DNA of 64,000 nt from Flectonema sp. DT1601. Taxonomy: Eukaryota; Euglenozoa; Diplonemea; Diplonemida; Diplonemidae. Made by a program: the position numbers and the translations under genes. The stretch's first letter is position 1. Each line of letters opens with the position of its first letter. Of this stretch, positions 55,746-64,000 are shown piece after piece. The stretch covers positions 1,054,001-1,118,000 of the forward strand of contig OZ025782.1 in NCBI GenBank assembly GCA_964019425.1, written 5' to 3'. Under the pieces are notes generated by a model. It saw nothing but the letters and a program-made list of their open reading frames with translations, had not been told where the DNA came from and made no database searches.

Positions 55746-55778
<33 letters not shown>

Positions 55779-55905
55779 AAATTTCGTAGGACAACAAACA
55801 AGTTGGTTTCGGGCTAAGATTAAAAACAATCTTTCTTCGGACCATTCCCCTTACCCAGCTCTCTTCAGCGAAGAAAGCAAGGGGAACACTGCGGTGTCAG
55901 GCCTG
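55735..55905. repeat. Dispersed SINE-like repeat R2, copy b
   Basis: Matches 46826-47005. An ATCAGTCAATC start, an A28 run, TTTCGGGCTAAGATT, then CCCCTTACCCAGCTCTCTTC and GAAGAAAGCAAGGGG, which pair as an imperfect stem. Confidence 0.85.
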
Positions 55906-55919
55906 TCTATTTAGATTAG

Positions 55920-56090
55920 CTAGCAAGTCCATCAGACCACAGATTATTTTTATATTTCGTTGAACGCAGATAAAATCCTGCTGCACGGGGGAAAATAAAT
56001 CATGACTAAGAAATAACTGCTTTCAATCTGAATAGTTTCTTCTTCGACTACGACGGTATAAAAAAGATTAAAGAAAAAAAAAAAAAAAAT
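55920..56090 (+). repeat. SINE-like repeat R3, copy b, poly(A)-tailed
   Basis: Shares CGTTGAACGCAGATAAAATC, TGCACGGGGGAA, CAATCTGAATAGTTTCTTCT and CGACTACGACGGTA with 13395-13545, and also ends in an A-rich tail. Confidence 0.8.
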
Positions 56091-56496
56091 AGGAATTTCT
56101 CACTTGCTCACAACGAAAAAAAGAATTGTTGTGAAAAACAAATTTTCGGTGTTCCAAGTGAGAGAAAAAAAAAAAAAGGAATATACGTTGTTAGGCATGT
56201 AATAAAGTTTTATCAAAAAAAGATTTATTATGCACAAATAAAACTAAGAATGGAAGTCAGTTTTGGTTTTTCTTTTTCTTTTTTTAGTTGCGGGACAAGA
56301 ATAACTAAGAACGGTTTGTCTGAGCAAGTCGCCCAGCGAAAAACTATCAGCAGGACAGCTTTAAATCGCTTATACAAGATGGCCAAACCAAAATGCCACA
56401 CAGGAGCACCGATTTCCTTGAGTTGACATTCTGAAAATCCCATCTAACAGTTCCCATTGAAGTCATTGCTACTAAAACAACTCTCAAAGTCAAACT

Positions 56497-56570
56497 ACAG
56501 AAAAAAAAAGAGGAAAAAAAAAGAGGAAAAAAAAAGAGGAAAAAAAAAAGAGGAAACAAAAAAGAGGAAT
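56497..56570. repeat. Minisatellite of A8-9 plus GAGG units
   Basis: About five copies of a 12-13-bp unit, AAAAAAAAGAGG. Confidence 0.95.
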
Positions 56571-56815
56571 ATTGAATGTGTCCATAACCAGTATACAGCA
56601 TAACGATGCAATACTTTTTGTGTTTCAGTTGGATGAGAATCGTGAAAATTAAAATCAATCTCACCTTTCCCCGAAACTAACGGTATAAGAACAAAGAATG
56701 GATCAAGGGTCCGTAAGGAACAGACTCAAAGAGAAGCTCAAATGAGACAAGTCAGTTTTAGGTCTAAAGTACTCCGGACCTTAAGAGCCGATAATCAGCT
56801 GCGATTTTAAATAAT

Positions 56816-56847
<32 letters not shown>

Positions 56848-56914
56848 TGTCAAATATTATCAAAGAACAGAGGGCTTCTAAGAGTTTTGACAAGTAAAAG
56901 AATAAAAGTAATTA

Positions 56915-57001
56915 GTTAGAATATGAGTTTATTATAAAAAAGTGCACTACATTTAAATATAAAAAAAGAAAAATTCCAAAAACACATTGTTCTGCTGTTC
57001 G
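56915..57001. repeat. Dispersed repeat R1, copy b
   Basis: AGAATATGAGTTTATTATAA, AAAGTGCACTA and AAACACATTGTTCTGCTGTT as in 12773-12860. Confidence 0.88.
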
Positions 57002-57259
57002 TTTGAGTTAGTATTAATGGTTATCAGTCAAAAGAAGGGGAGAGGGCGGGAAAATACAATCGAATGCAAAAGTTCGTAGGACAACAAACAAGGTTTCGGT
57101 TGTTCGTTTGAGTTAGTTACGGATCCTATTTATAAAATTATTGTGTAGTGAAAACCAGTGCAATCTATTTAAGAATAAGGGATTTGGATTCATTGAATGA
57201 CTTACTGCAGGACACTTGTATCTTAACATTACAGATGAATAGAGGTGAATCAAGAATGC

Positions 57260-58504
57260 CTAGTCTCCAACTACCTAAAACCATGCAGAAGATTAGGCAA
57301 ACGTAGAACCAGTTTGAGAAATACACGCTCACTTCATGTTCTGTTTTTAATTTATCGGAATGATCAACACCAGATATAACAGGAATAACAGCCTTCGCAA
57401 AATGAGAAGAAGGATGAATCGGTTCTAAGACATGAGAAGCCCACACAGTGACAATCTCACCTGCGGAATTGAGAACTGAAGAATGGTCGCTGAATGAATC
57501 CGTTTTTCCCACAAATAAGTCACTCGATTTCTGCATGTGTTGCGTGTCAAAGAATCGAATATAAATTCCCTTCTCAGCTTCGAAACTCGCAAGAAACGAA
57601 ACTGCGAAACCAACTCCTGGCATACACACGACTGCGGTGTTTGCGTCACTCTGTTTCTTAGAAACTGCCGTCTCTCCGCCCATCAACGTACCCTTGCTAT
57701 CGAACCCTTGAACTAGTGCTGTTCCATTACTGCTCCACGATACAAGATATTCACCAGGCATCGCACAGACAGAAAGAGTCCTTGATGATTCAGCATTCTT
57801 TATAACATCGAACACATCAGTTGCTGCAACTCCGCTGCAGCTGTAGGTCCTGCCCTGAATGGACTTGTCCACTTGCCAAACGACAACAAACTCGCTTTGT
57901 CTGAATTCACAGTAACAGATGGCACGATTCCTGCTGTGGTGGCGGACAAAGATGCAGACAACTTGGCTCTCGAAATCTCCACAACCACTTCATCCTTCCC
58001 TATTGCCTGAGCCTCGCTGTTAAACATCTGAAAAGCAATACCAGCAGTGTGTTCGTTCTTGAAACCCCACACAACTACAAACCCATCAGTTAATGCTGCT
58101 ACTCGTGGTCTTAGTCGGTAATCCTCTTGTTCCCCTACTTTGAAAAGTCCTTTCGTCTTCTGCAAATTATTTGACAACAGCTGACCGAGTGTAACTTCTT
58201 TCCCACTCACAGGGTCGGGTACGGAATTCCACACCACTATGAAGTGACCAGAATCTAACCTTGCCGCGTCAGGAAACAGAGAATAAGATGCTCTGACACT
58301 GTCGTCAAAAACTGTTTCCGATTCGAGTGCATGGAATTTCGAATCGAGTATCTGAGCTTCTACGTCCAGATCGTATTTAGTCGACACCGTGAGTATGTCA
58401 CTATTCCGAATTGGAATGATTCTTGTTTCCCAAAGATTCGGCAACGTCGTCAAAGCAGTGCTCTGGCAGACGCATGCCACTGCGAACAACACTCTAAAAA
58501 ACAT
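57260..58504 (-). pseudogene. Frameshifted copy of the secreted beta-propeller gene
   Basis: Left member of a tandem duplication; its intact twin is at 60238-61483. The nucleotide sequence is nearly identical over the whole gene (offset about 2979 bp). The main exon is 1172 nt against 1173 in the twin. One T is missing in the run after CTCGCTT (about 57895), so the frame shifts after VTVNSDK and ends about 30 residues later. The rest of the original frame stays open with very few changes, so the break is recent, or is an assembly or sequencing error in a T run. The signal peptide, intron and stop of the last exon (57260-57274) are preserved. Confidence 0.85.
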
Positions 58505-58913
58505 AATAAGATGCTGTGAGAATGAGGAGAACAATAAAACCAAAATTAAACATTTGATACAAAAATAGTTGAGAACGCAAGGCTTCTCTGTCTTCATGTC
58601 TTTGCATATAACTGATTGAAATAAAATATTTAGTGAGCTTGTCGTGTAAGCAAGAGTACCTTAGAGGGGGGGTATTCGCATCAACAGGGAGCATTAGCTT
58701 CAGCTTTGAGAGAAAGGAAAAAAGAAAATAACAATTGTAATTGACGTCTACACACTAACTTGTAATTTTATACGTACGTTTAGCCGTTAAAACAAAATTG
58801 ATCGTGCAGGAAAAGAAGTAAGTCTCTACAAGATTGTTCGAATTATTTCGCCAATGCTTTCTGAGATATACCGTGTTTATGTTTTCCACAGAAGAAAAAA
58901 AAAAACATAAGTC

Positions 58914-59100
58914 AGTTTATCGTCATAACTGCGCTGAACCATAAGCTAAGACGAAATGAAAACAAAAGTGTGTAAGATGACAGTCAGTTTATGGTCATAA
59001 CTGCACTGAACCATAAGCTAAGACTAACAAGATGGAAATGAAAACAAAAGTGTGTAAGATGACAGTCAGTTTATCGTCATAACTGAACCATGAGCTAAGA
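58914..59100. repeat. Tandem repeat, about three units of 60-75 bp
   Basis: Each unit carries GACAGTCAGTTTAT-G/C-GTCATAACTG, GAACCATAAGCTAAG and GAAATGAAAACAAAAGTGTG. A single related unit is at about 35905-35980. Confidence 0.92.
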
Positions 59101-59225
59101 TAGATAATCATCGCTGATGCAGCAAACCAAAGAGCATCGAGTTAGCTCTCTAGAGCCACGAGGCAACGTAATTAGACGCAATCTTATTAGGATTGTTATA
59201 TATAGCTTCGGCTGACGGGGCATAA
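59101..59225 (-). repeat. Repeat R4, copy a: LINE 3'-end-like fragment
   Basis: On the minus strand it runs ATTATGCCCCGTCAGCCGAA to GCTGCATCAGCGATGATTAT. It is nearly the same as 62577-62702, which sits just downstream of a LINE ORF. Likely a 5'-truncated LINE copy, or a SINE sharing the LINE tail. Confidence 0.8.
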
Positions 59226-60237
59226 TACAGTCAGGCGGGAATCTCTCCAAGATTGCTACAAGTGTCGTATCCTCTCCCTTTTGAAATGCTGCCACAATAG
59301 TGTGTTGCCAGCCATAAGCCGATTTAAGGTGGTCACTGATTTGACTAACCGTGTGTTTTCGGGGTTTGTGGATGAAGGCTTTCCTGTCTTCACCAGCTAC
59401 ACTATTATTATTTAGTTCCAGTATCTTATGGACCTTTGATACTGGGACTCTGACTGCTACTGATGTGTGCAGACAGTTCTTTTTAAAGCCGAAGGGTGTT
59501 GCCTCGTGTAGTTAAAAGGAATTACCTTTTCGTGGGCTACTCCTCTAACACGAAAATATTTTGTATAAAGTTGGCGGTTTCGGAAACTATTGTGTTCGGA
59601 TTAGGGGTTTTCCCAATATTATTTAAAAAAGAATCGGCACCTCACTAAATAATTCTCACACTTTGTTTTTGTTTGTGCGCAACTGGAAACAAGCCTATAA
59701 AGTAAAGGGTGTTAACGTTACGCTACCACAATTCTCTTTCGCTCGTAAAATATGTCTTCGAGATGAAAAAAAAAAAAAGATATTTCGTTCGACGCAAAGA
59801 GCAGAGGGCTTCTAAGAGCTTGACAAGTAAAATAATTAAATTAAATAGTTGTTTAGCTATTAAATTCAGCTACAGATACCATTATGAAATTGTTGTGTAT
59901 TGAAAAACAGTGCAATTTAAGAATAAGTGAGAGAGAAGAAAATATATCACGAGAAACACAATAGTATTTTAATTAAATAGGGAACATAGTTCTCCCAATT
60001 AAGGAAGGGAAAAAAAAAAAAAAAAAAAGTTTCAGAATCAGACTTAATCAGGAGATAGTAGTGAAATAAGTCGGATCCTATACTTGACTAAGAGTGGGAA
60101 GCAAAGCTACCATAGAACTTGTGGTATTCGTTTTGAATGCTCCTTTTTAGAACGACTTACTGCAGGCAACTTCGACTACGCTGCATGACTACACTGTATC
60201 TTAACATTACAGATGAATAGAGGTGAGTCAAGAATAC

Positions 60238-61483
60238 CTAGTTTCCAACCACCTAAAACCATGCAGAAGGTTAGGCAAACGTAGAACCAGTTTGAGAAAT
60301 TTACACTCACTTCATGTTCTGTTTTTAATTTATCGGAATGATCAACACCAGAGATAACAGGAATAACAGCCTTCGCAAGATGAGAAGAAGGATGAATTGG
60401 TTCTAAGACATGAGAAGCCCACACAGTGACAATCTCACCTTCGGAATTGAGAACTGAAGAATGGTCGCCGAATGAATCGGTTTTTCCTACAAATAAGTCA
60501 CTCGATTTCTGCATGTGTTGTGTGTCAAAGAATCGAATATAAATTCCCTTCTCAGCTTCGAAACTAGCAAGAAACGAAACTGCGAAACCAACTCCTGGCA
60601 TACACACGACTGCGGTGTTTGCGTCGCTCTGTTTCTTAGAAACTGTCGTCTCTCCGCCCATCAACGTACCCTTGCTATCGAACCCTTGAACTAGTGCTGT
60701 TCCATTACTGCTCCACGATACAAGATACTCACCAGGCATCGCACAGACAGAAAGAGTCCTTGCTGATTCAGCATTCTTTATAACATCGAACACATCAGTT
60801 GCTGCAACTCCGCTGCAGCTGTAGGTCCTGCCCTGAATGGACTTGTCCACTTGCCAAACGACAACAAACTCGCTTTTGTCTGAATTCACAGTAACAGATG
60901 GCACGATTCCTGCTGTGGTGGCGGACAAAGATGCAGACAACTTGGCTCTCGAAATCTCCACAACCACTTCATCCTTCCCTATTGCCTGAGCCTCGCTGTT
61001 AAACATCTGAAAAGCAATACCAGCAGTGTGTTCGTTCTTGAAACCCCACACAACTACAAACCCATCAGTTAATGCTGCTACTCGTGGTCTTAGTCGGTAA
61101 TCCTCTTGTTCCCCTACTTTGAAAAGTCCTTTCGTCTTCTGCAAATTATTTGACAACAGCTGACCGAGTGTAACTTCTTTCCCACTCACAGGGTCGGGTA
61201 CGGAATTCCACACCACTATGAAGTGACCAGAATCTAACCTTGCCGCGTCAGGAAACAGAGAATAAGATGCTCTGACACCGTCGTCAAAAACTGTTTCCGA
61301 TTCGAGTGCATGGAATTTCGAATCGAGTATCTGAGCTTCTACGTCCAGATCGTATTTAGTCGACACCGTGAGTATGTCACTATTCCGAATTGGAATGATT
61401 CTTGTTTCCCAAAGATTCGGCAACGTCGTCAAAGCAGTGCTCTGGCAGACGCATGCCACTGCGAACAACACTCTAAAAAACAT
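60238..61483 (-). CDS. Secreted beta-propeller-like repeat protein, intact copy
   Basis: 395 aa from exons 60311-61483 and 60238-60252. These are separated by a 58-bp GTGAGT...TTTTAG intron with a CTAAC branch-like motif; the last exon adds only VVGN and the stop. The signal peptide is MFFRVLFAVACVCQSTALT. The mature chain repeats a GxFxVVW blade motif: SGHFIVVWNSVPDP, DGFVVVWGFKNEHTAGIAFQ, EFVVVWQVDKSIQGRTY, GEYLVSWSSNGTALVQGF, GEIVTVWASHV. This resembles the FVVVWQS repeats of bacterial secreted calcium-binding proteins. The role could be cell surface or adhesion, but that is inference. The start is chosen after TTCTCACAG, 9 nt upstream. If the intron were retained, the frame would add a hydrophobic segment (WFYVCLTFCMVLGGWKLGIL). 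Confidence 0.78.
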
Positions 61484-62527
61484 AATAAGATGCTGTGAGA
61501 ATGAGGAGAATAATAAAACCAAAATTAAACATTTGATACAAAAATAGTTGAGAACGCAAGGCTTTTCTGTCTTCATGTCTTTGCATATAACTGATTGAAA
61601 TAAAATATTTAGTGAGCTTGTCGTGTAAGCAAGAGTACCTTAGAGGGGGGTATTCGCATCAACAGGTAAACTTTGATTTACTTCGTCAGAATGCCTGGGT
61701 TTTAGCCCCCCCGACTGTCTCGAGGTGGCTGGGTCAGATACTACTGAGTGGGCGAGGTTGTTCCCAAAGAGGTAATGGCAGGGCATGTTCTCTTCCCCCT
61801 CGCAGCATCACATATTCCTGAACGAAGTATTCTCGACACCGAGTTGAGATCGGATCACGTGCGGATACGTGAGTAGATAATATTGCGGCTGCAATTTAAG
61901 TTCTGTCAATCTCGATGCTGTTGCCGATTGCGGTAACATTCCAGTACTTTAATTTTCTATTTTTGCCGCGCGTTTCTGCAACCATGACGATTACAGTAAC
62001 TAAAGAGTGACGCACGTTACTGCTCTTTCACCAGGTAGACACTGACAAAACCTGCTGAGAAATAAAAAAAGTCTATAAAGATAAAATCCATACATACTTT
62101 CTTAGAATTTAAAACCCCATTTTATTTATTTATTTATTTTATTTTTTTTCATTACTTTACTTCTTCACAACATTTGTTGAAAAGTGTTGAGAAAGATCTT
62201 TTATTTATTTACGAAGCCTAGGAGCCAAAAGCCTGAAAAAGCTCAACAGGGTAACAGTTATATCGCTACCAGCAACCGTGAGACTCTCACAGACGATAAG
62301 AGACGTTAGGTAATACTATGGTTATCAGTCAAAAGAAGGGGAGAGGGCGGGAAAATTCAATCGAATGCACAAGTTCGTAGGACAACAAACAAATAATGGA
62401 ACGATAAGAGACGTTAGTTGGTATAGACGTAGAATAACCTGAAACAAATGACCACCTAAACCCACCGCCCGCGAGCAGACAGATTAAAAAAGAAAACAAA
62501 TGAAGTATTATAAGAATTCCAAAGGAA
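61484..62527. other. Intergenic region; the duplication ends near 61665
   Basis: Upstream homology with 58505-58684 stops at about 61665, after CGCATCAACAGG. A GC-richer stretch (61680-62050) follows with no recognised protein. Then come a segment like 55365-55540 (62045-62220) and a repeat shared with 57010-57100 (62318-62395, GGTTATCAGTCAAAAGAAGG). Confidence 0.7.
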
Positions 62528-62550
62528 ATAGATAGATAGATAGATAGATA
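62528..62550. repeat. (GATA)n at the end of the LINE-related segment
   Basis: Five to six copies of GATA (TATC on the minus strand), downstream of repeat R4 copy b in the LINE's direction. The position fits the simple-repeat tail that LINEs of this superfamily often have. Confidence 0.9.
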
Positions 62551-62576
62551 AGGAAGTCCAATACATTGCGTACTGT

Positions 62577-62702
62577 GCATCGCTGATACAGCAAACTAAA
62601 GAGCATCGGGTTAACTCCCTAGAGCTACGAGGCAACAGCAACGTAATTAGACCCAATCTTATTAGGATTGTTTTATTATAGCTTCGGCTGACGGGGCATA
62701 AT
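62577..62702 (-). repeat. Repeat R4, copy b: probable 3' UTR of the LINE
   Basis: Same sequence as 59101-59225 with small differences, about 230 bp downstream of the LINE stop codon and in the same orientation. Confidence 0.8.
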
Positions 62703-62935
62703 GAACACAGTATGCCTATTGTCAGCTTTCCACCTTGTCCGATTGTTGTCAGGAAGTGATATGAGGATAACTAAAGAGAAAAGAAAACAAATAAATGAAT
62801 AAATAAAATTAAAAATAAAATAAAATAAAATATATAAAAACAAAGACTCTGGGGGCGGGGCGTTTAGATTCTGTAAGGGATAGAATTTTTCTTTATTTTA
62901 TTTTTTTGATAATGTTGTATATAACTAAAGGAGAG

Positions 62936-64000
62936 TTATCGAACTTGTCTGTTAAACCACGCCGCATCGATACGGCTGTATTGGGAGTCCTGGATTTTGT
63001 CGAGGAGCTTTTTCATGCTTGTATCGTTGTTAAGATAGTCAGGATAGCAGTACATCCATACCCAATCAAGATTGGTATGTATTTCCTCTATGTCGGTGAG
63101 AGTGTAGGCTTCTTTAATGTACGCAACGACTGTTTTTCGTGTTGCTGTGTTGAAGGTCGGAAAGCTAGTCCACTTATACAAATGTTCCATAAGGTGCTGT
63201 TGAGGTATTGCCTGCCATAATGGGAGTTCATGTAATTTCATTATCAACTTCATAAGCTCTGGTTGGTGTTCTGTCGAGAAGAATTTGTGGAGGTTTTGAC
63301 CGACATCCATTTCTCCTTGTTCAAGAGTTGCTGTTGGTGGGAAGTATTGTTGCACAATTGGGCGTAATGCGAGACAATTGAATAATAAGTGATGCGTGCT
63401 TGTTAACGGCTCGTTACAGAAGTTGCAATTCGTGAGACCCTGAGAGGGGATCTTGATCAAATGGTGGTGACCCGTGCGGAGGCGTGAAATGTGTACTTCA
63501 TCAGACCGCTTCAGGTTTGGATGGAAGCGTTGAATTCTTCCCCCGAGGGTTGACCAATAGTGAACGTGGTTAGAGTCTCTTTCCCTTAACCATATCTTGT
63601 TAACTTGATTCGTGATAGAGCACTGAACCATTCGGTAGTCGAAAGCTACCTCTGTAATTTGGAGAGTATCAGAAGACGCTGCTTTACTTGCTTGCGAATC
63701 GGCCAGCTCGTTACCAATTATTCCACAATGGGAGGGCACAAATTGGAAGGTGATCGGGCGACGGAGCAGCATTATGCGTTTTAAAATTTCCATGTTCGTG
63801 GTGGATCTCTGGCGGAGATATCCCTTTGCCAGGCTGCTTACCGAGGACTGACTGTCGGTGATGATATGGACTCTCCCTCTGGGGAGCCAGGAGGAGTGTT
63901 CTTCCAACAGTTCAACTGCTGATAGGAGAGCTTGTTGCTCCGCATTGTATATCATCAGTGCAGGTGTATAGCGCTTCCTCTTAGAGAAGCATTTGTTTCC
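62936..64000 (-). CDS. LINE polyprotein C-terminus: RNase H and zinc knuckle
   Basis: Partial ORF, open at the right edge, belonging to the LINE. The RNase H domain carries the catalytic Asp of ITDSQSS and the terminal Asp of NELADSQ. RLRTGHHHLIKI leads into the CCHC-like knuckle, as in trypanosomatid and insect elements. About 150 residues follow the knuckle and end at TAA 62936-62938. It would serve target-primed reverse transcription in cis. Confidence 0.85.
   Translation of the reverse strand, partial: GNKCFSKRKRYTPALMIYNAEQQALLSAVELLEEHSSWLPRGRVHIITDSQSSVSSLAKGYLRQRSTTNMEILKRIMLLRRPITFQFVPSHCGIIGNELADSQASKAASSDTLQITEVAFDYRMVQCSITNQVNKIWLRERDSNHVHYWSTLGGRIQRFHPNLKRSDEVHISRLRTGHHHLIKIPSQGLTNCNFCNEPLTSTHHLLFNCLALRPIVQQYFPPTATLEQGEMDVGQNLHKFFSTEHQPELMKLIMKLHELPLWQAIPQQHLMEHLYKWTSFPTFNTATRKTVVAYIKEAYTLTDIEEIHTNLDWVWMYCYPDYLNNDTSMKKLLDKIQDSQYSRIDAAWFNRQVR

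Larger units (their letters stand above)
55257..57259. other. Intergenic region, dense in dispersed repeats
   Basis: Holds a segment similar to 62045-62220 (at 55365-55540), R2 copy b, R3 copy b, a GAGG-A8 array (56497-56570), an A27 tract near 56820-56846, and R1 copy b. From about 56860 on it is related to 59797 onward (tandem duplication). No gene. Confidence 0.75.
58505..60237. other. Spacer between the duplicated genes
   Basis: Contains copy-1 upstream sequence to about 58684, a tandem repeat (58914-59100), repeat R4 copy a (59101-59225), and sequence from about 59797 resembling 56860 onward. No independent gene supported. Confidence 0.7.
62528..64000 (-). mobile_element. Non-LTR retrotransposon (LINE, I/Ingi superfamily), 3' part
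   Basis: The open frame 62936-64000 continues past the right edge, so the reverse transcriptase should lie outside the window. Visible: an RNase H domain (AEQQALLSAVELLEE, HIITDSQSSVSSLAKGYL, FVPSHCGIIGNELADSQASK) and a C-terminal Cys/His knuckle (CNFCNEPLTSTHHLLFNC), an arrangement typical of Ingi/I-type elements. The visible 355 codons have no stop or frameshift, so this copy may be young. The 3' UTR includes low-complexity AT sequence, repeat R4 and a GATA tail. Exact clade is not decided. Confidence 0.85.

Noticed and set aside
60176-60310. Hydrophobic C-terminal extension of the propeller protein as a membrane anchor
   Set aside because: The segment begins with a consensus GTGAGT donor and contains CTAAC plus TTTTAG giving a 58-bp intron; in both copies the spliced product ends at the same nearby TAG. 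Retention of the intron is possible but less likely.

Overview
This is AT-rich nuclear DNA of a protist. About twenty protein genes lie head to tail, and every one I can support is on the minus strand. They are split by short GT-AG introns (often GTATGT donors; 58-251 bp where I could place both ends, plus one inferred intron of 1054 bp). Almost every inferred ATG sits 0-50 nt downstream of a pyrimidine-rich YAG. That layout, with cis-introns, suits a lineage with spliced-leader trans-splicing and unidirectional gene clusters, such as Euglenozoa (diplonemid or euglenid side) or dinoflagellate/Perkinsus-like alveolates. I cannot decide between these. A non-LTR retrotransposon of the I/Ingi superfamily and a BT1-type folate-biopterin transporter fit either. 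Exon joins below were read by hand from splice signals and frame continuity.

Layout from right to left, which is the direction of transcription. At 62.5-64 kb is the 3' part of a LINE with an RNase H domain and a GATA-repeat end. At 57-61.5 kb is a tandem duplication of about 3 kb carrying a secreted beta-propeller-like gene; the right copy is intact and the left copy has a 1-bp frameshift. At 47.8-55.3 kb are two paralogous fused glycosyltransferases (GT8-like plus GT31-like), each 700 aa. At 45.1-46.6 kb is PTEN with an added N-terminal zinc finger. At 40.9-44.7 kb is a seven-exon TPR/coiled-coil protein of 1125 aa. At 37.0-40.1 kb is a four-exon PPR protein with a mitochondrial-type N-terminus. 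At 34.3-36.5 kb are RNase H1 and a small membrane coiled-coil protein. At 25-34.1 kb are a two-TM glycoprotein, a CAP-domain protein, a PDZ protein and a large disordered Ser/Arg-rich protein. At 15.6-24.7 kb are a Patched/NPC-type membrane protein, a coiled-coil protein and a SAC9-like phosphoinositide phosphatase. At 10-15 kb are a Golgi-type glycosyltransferase, an RMI2-like OB-fold protein and a BT1 transporter. At 1-8.6 kb are a mitochondrial helical-repeat protein, an unknown zinc-ribbon protein and a UBR-type N-recognin E3 ligase that runs off the left edge.

The genes do not form one pathway. Recurrent themes are phosphoinositide turnover (SAC9-like and PTEN), membrane and secretory glycosylation (three glycosyltransferase genes), and organelle RNA biology (PPR and helical-repeat proteins). 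The intergenic spaces, especially 46.7-47.8, 49.9-52.9 and 55.3-62.9 kb, are filled with poly(A)/poly(T) tracts and several families of short dispersed SINE-like repeats. I found no convincing tRNA, rRNA, CRISPR array or plus-strand gene.
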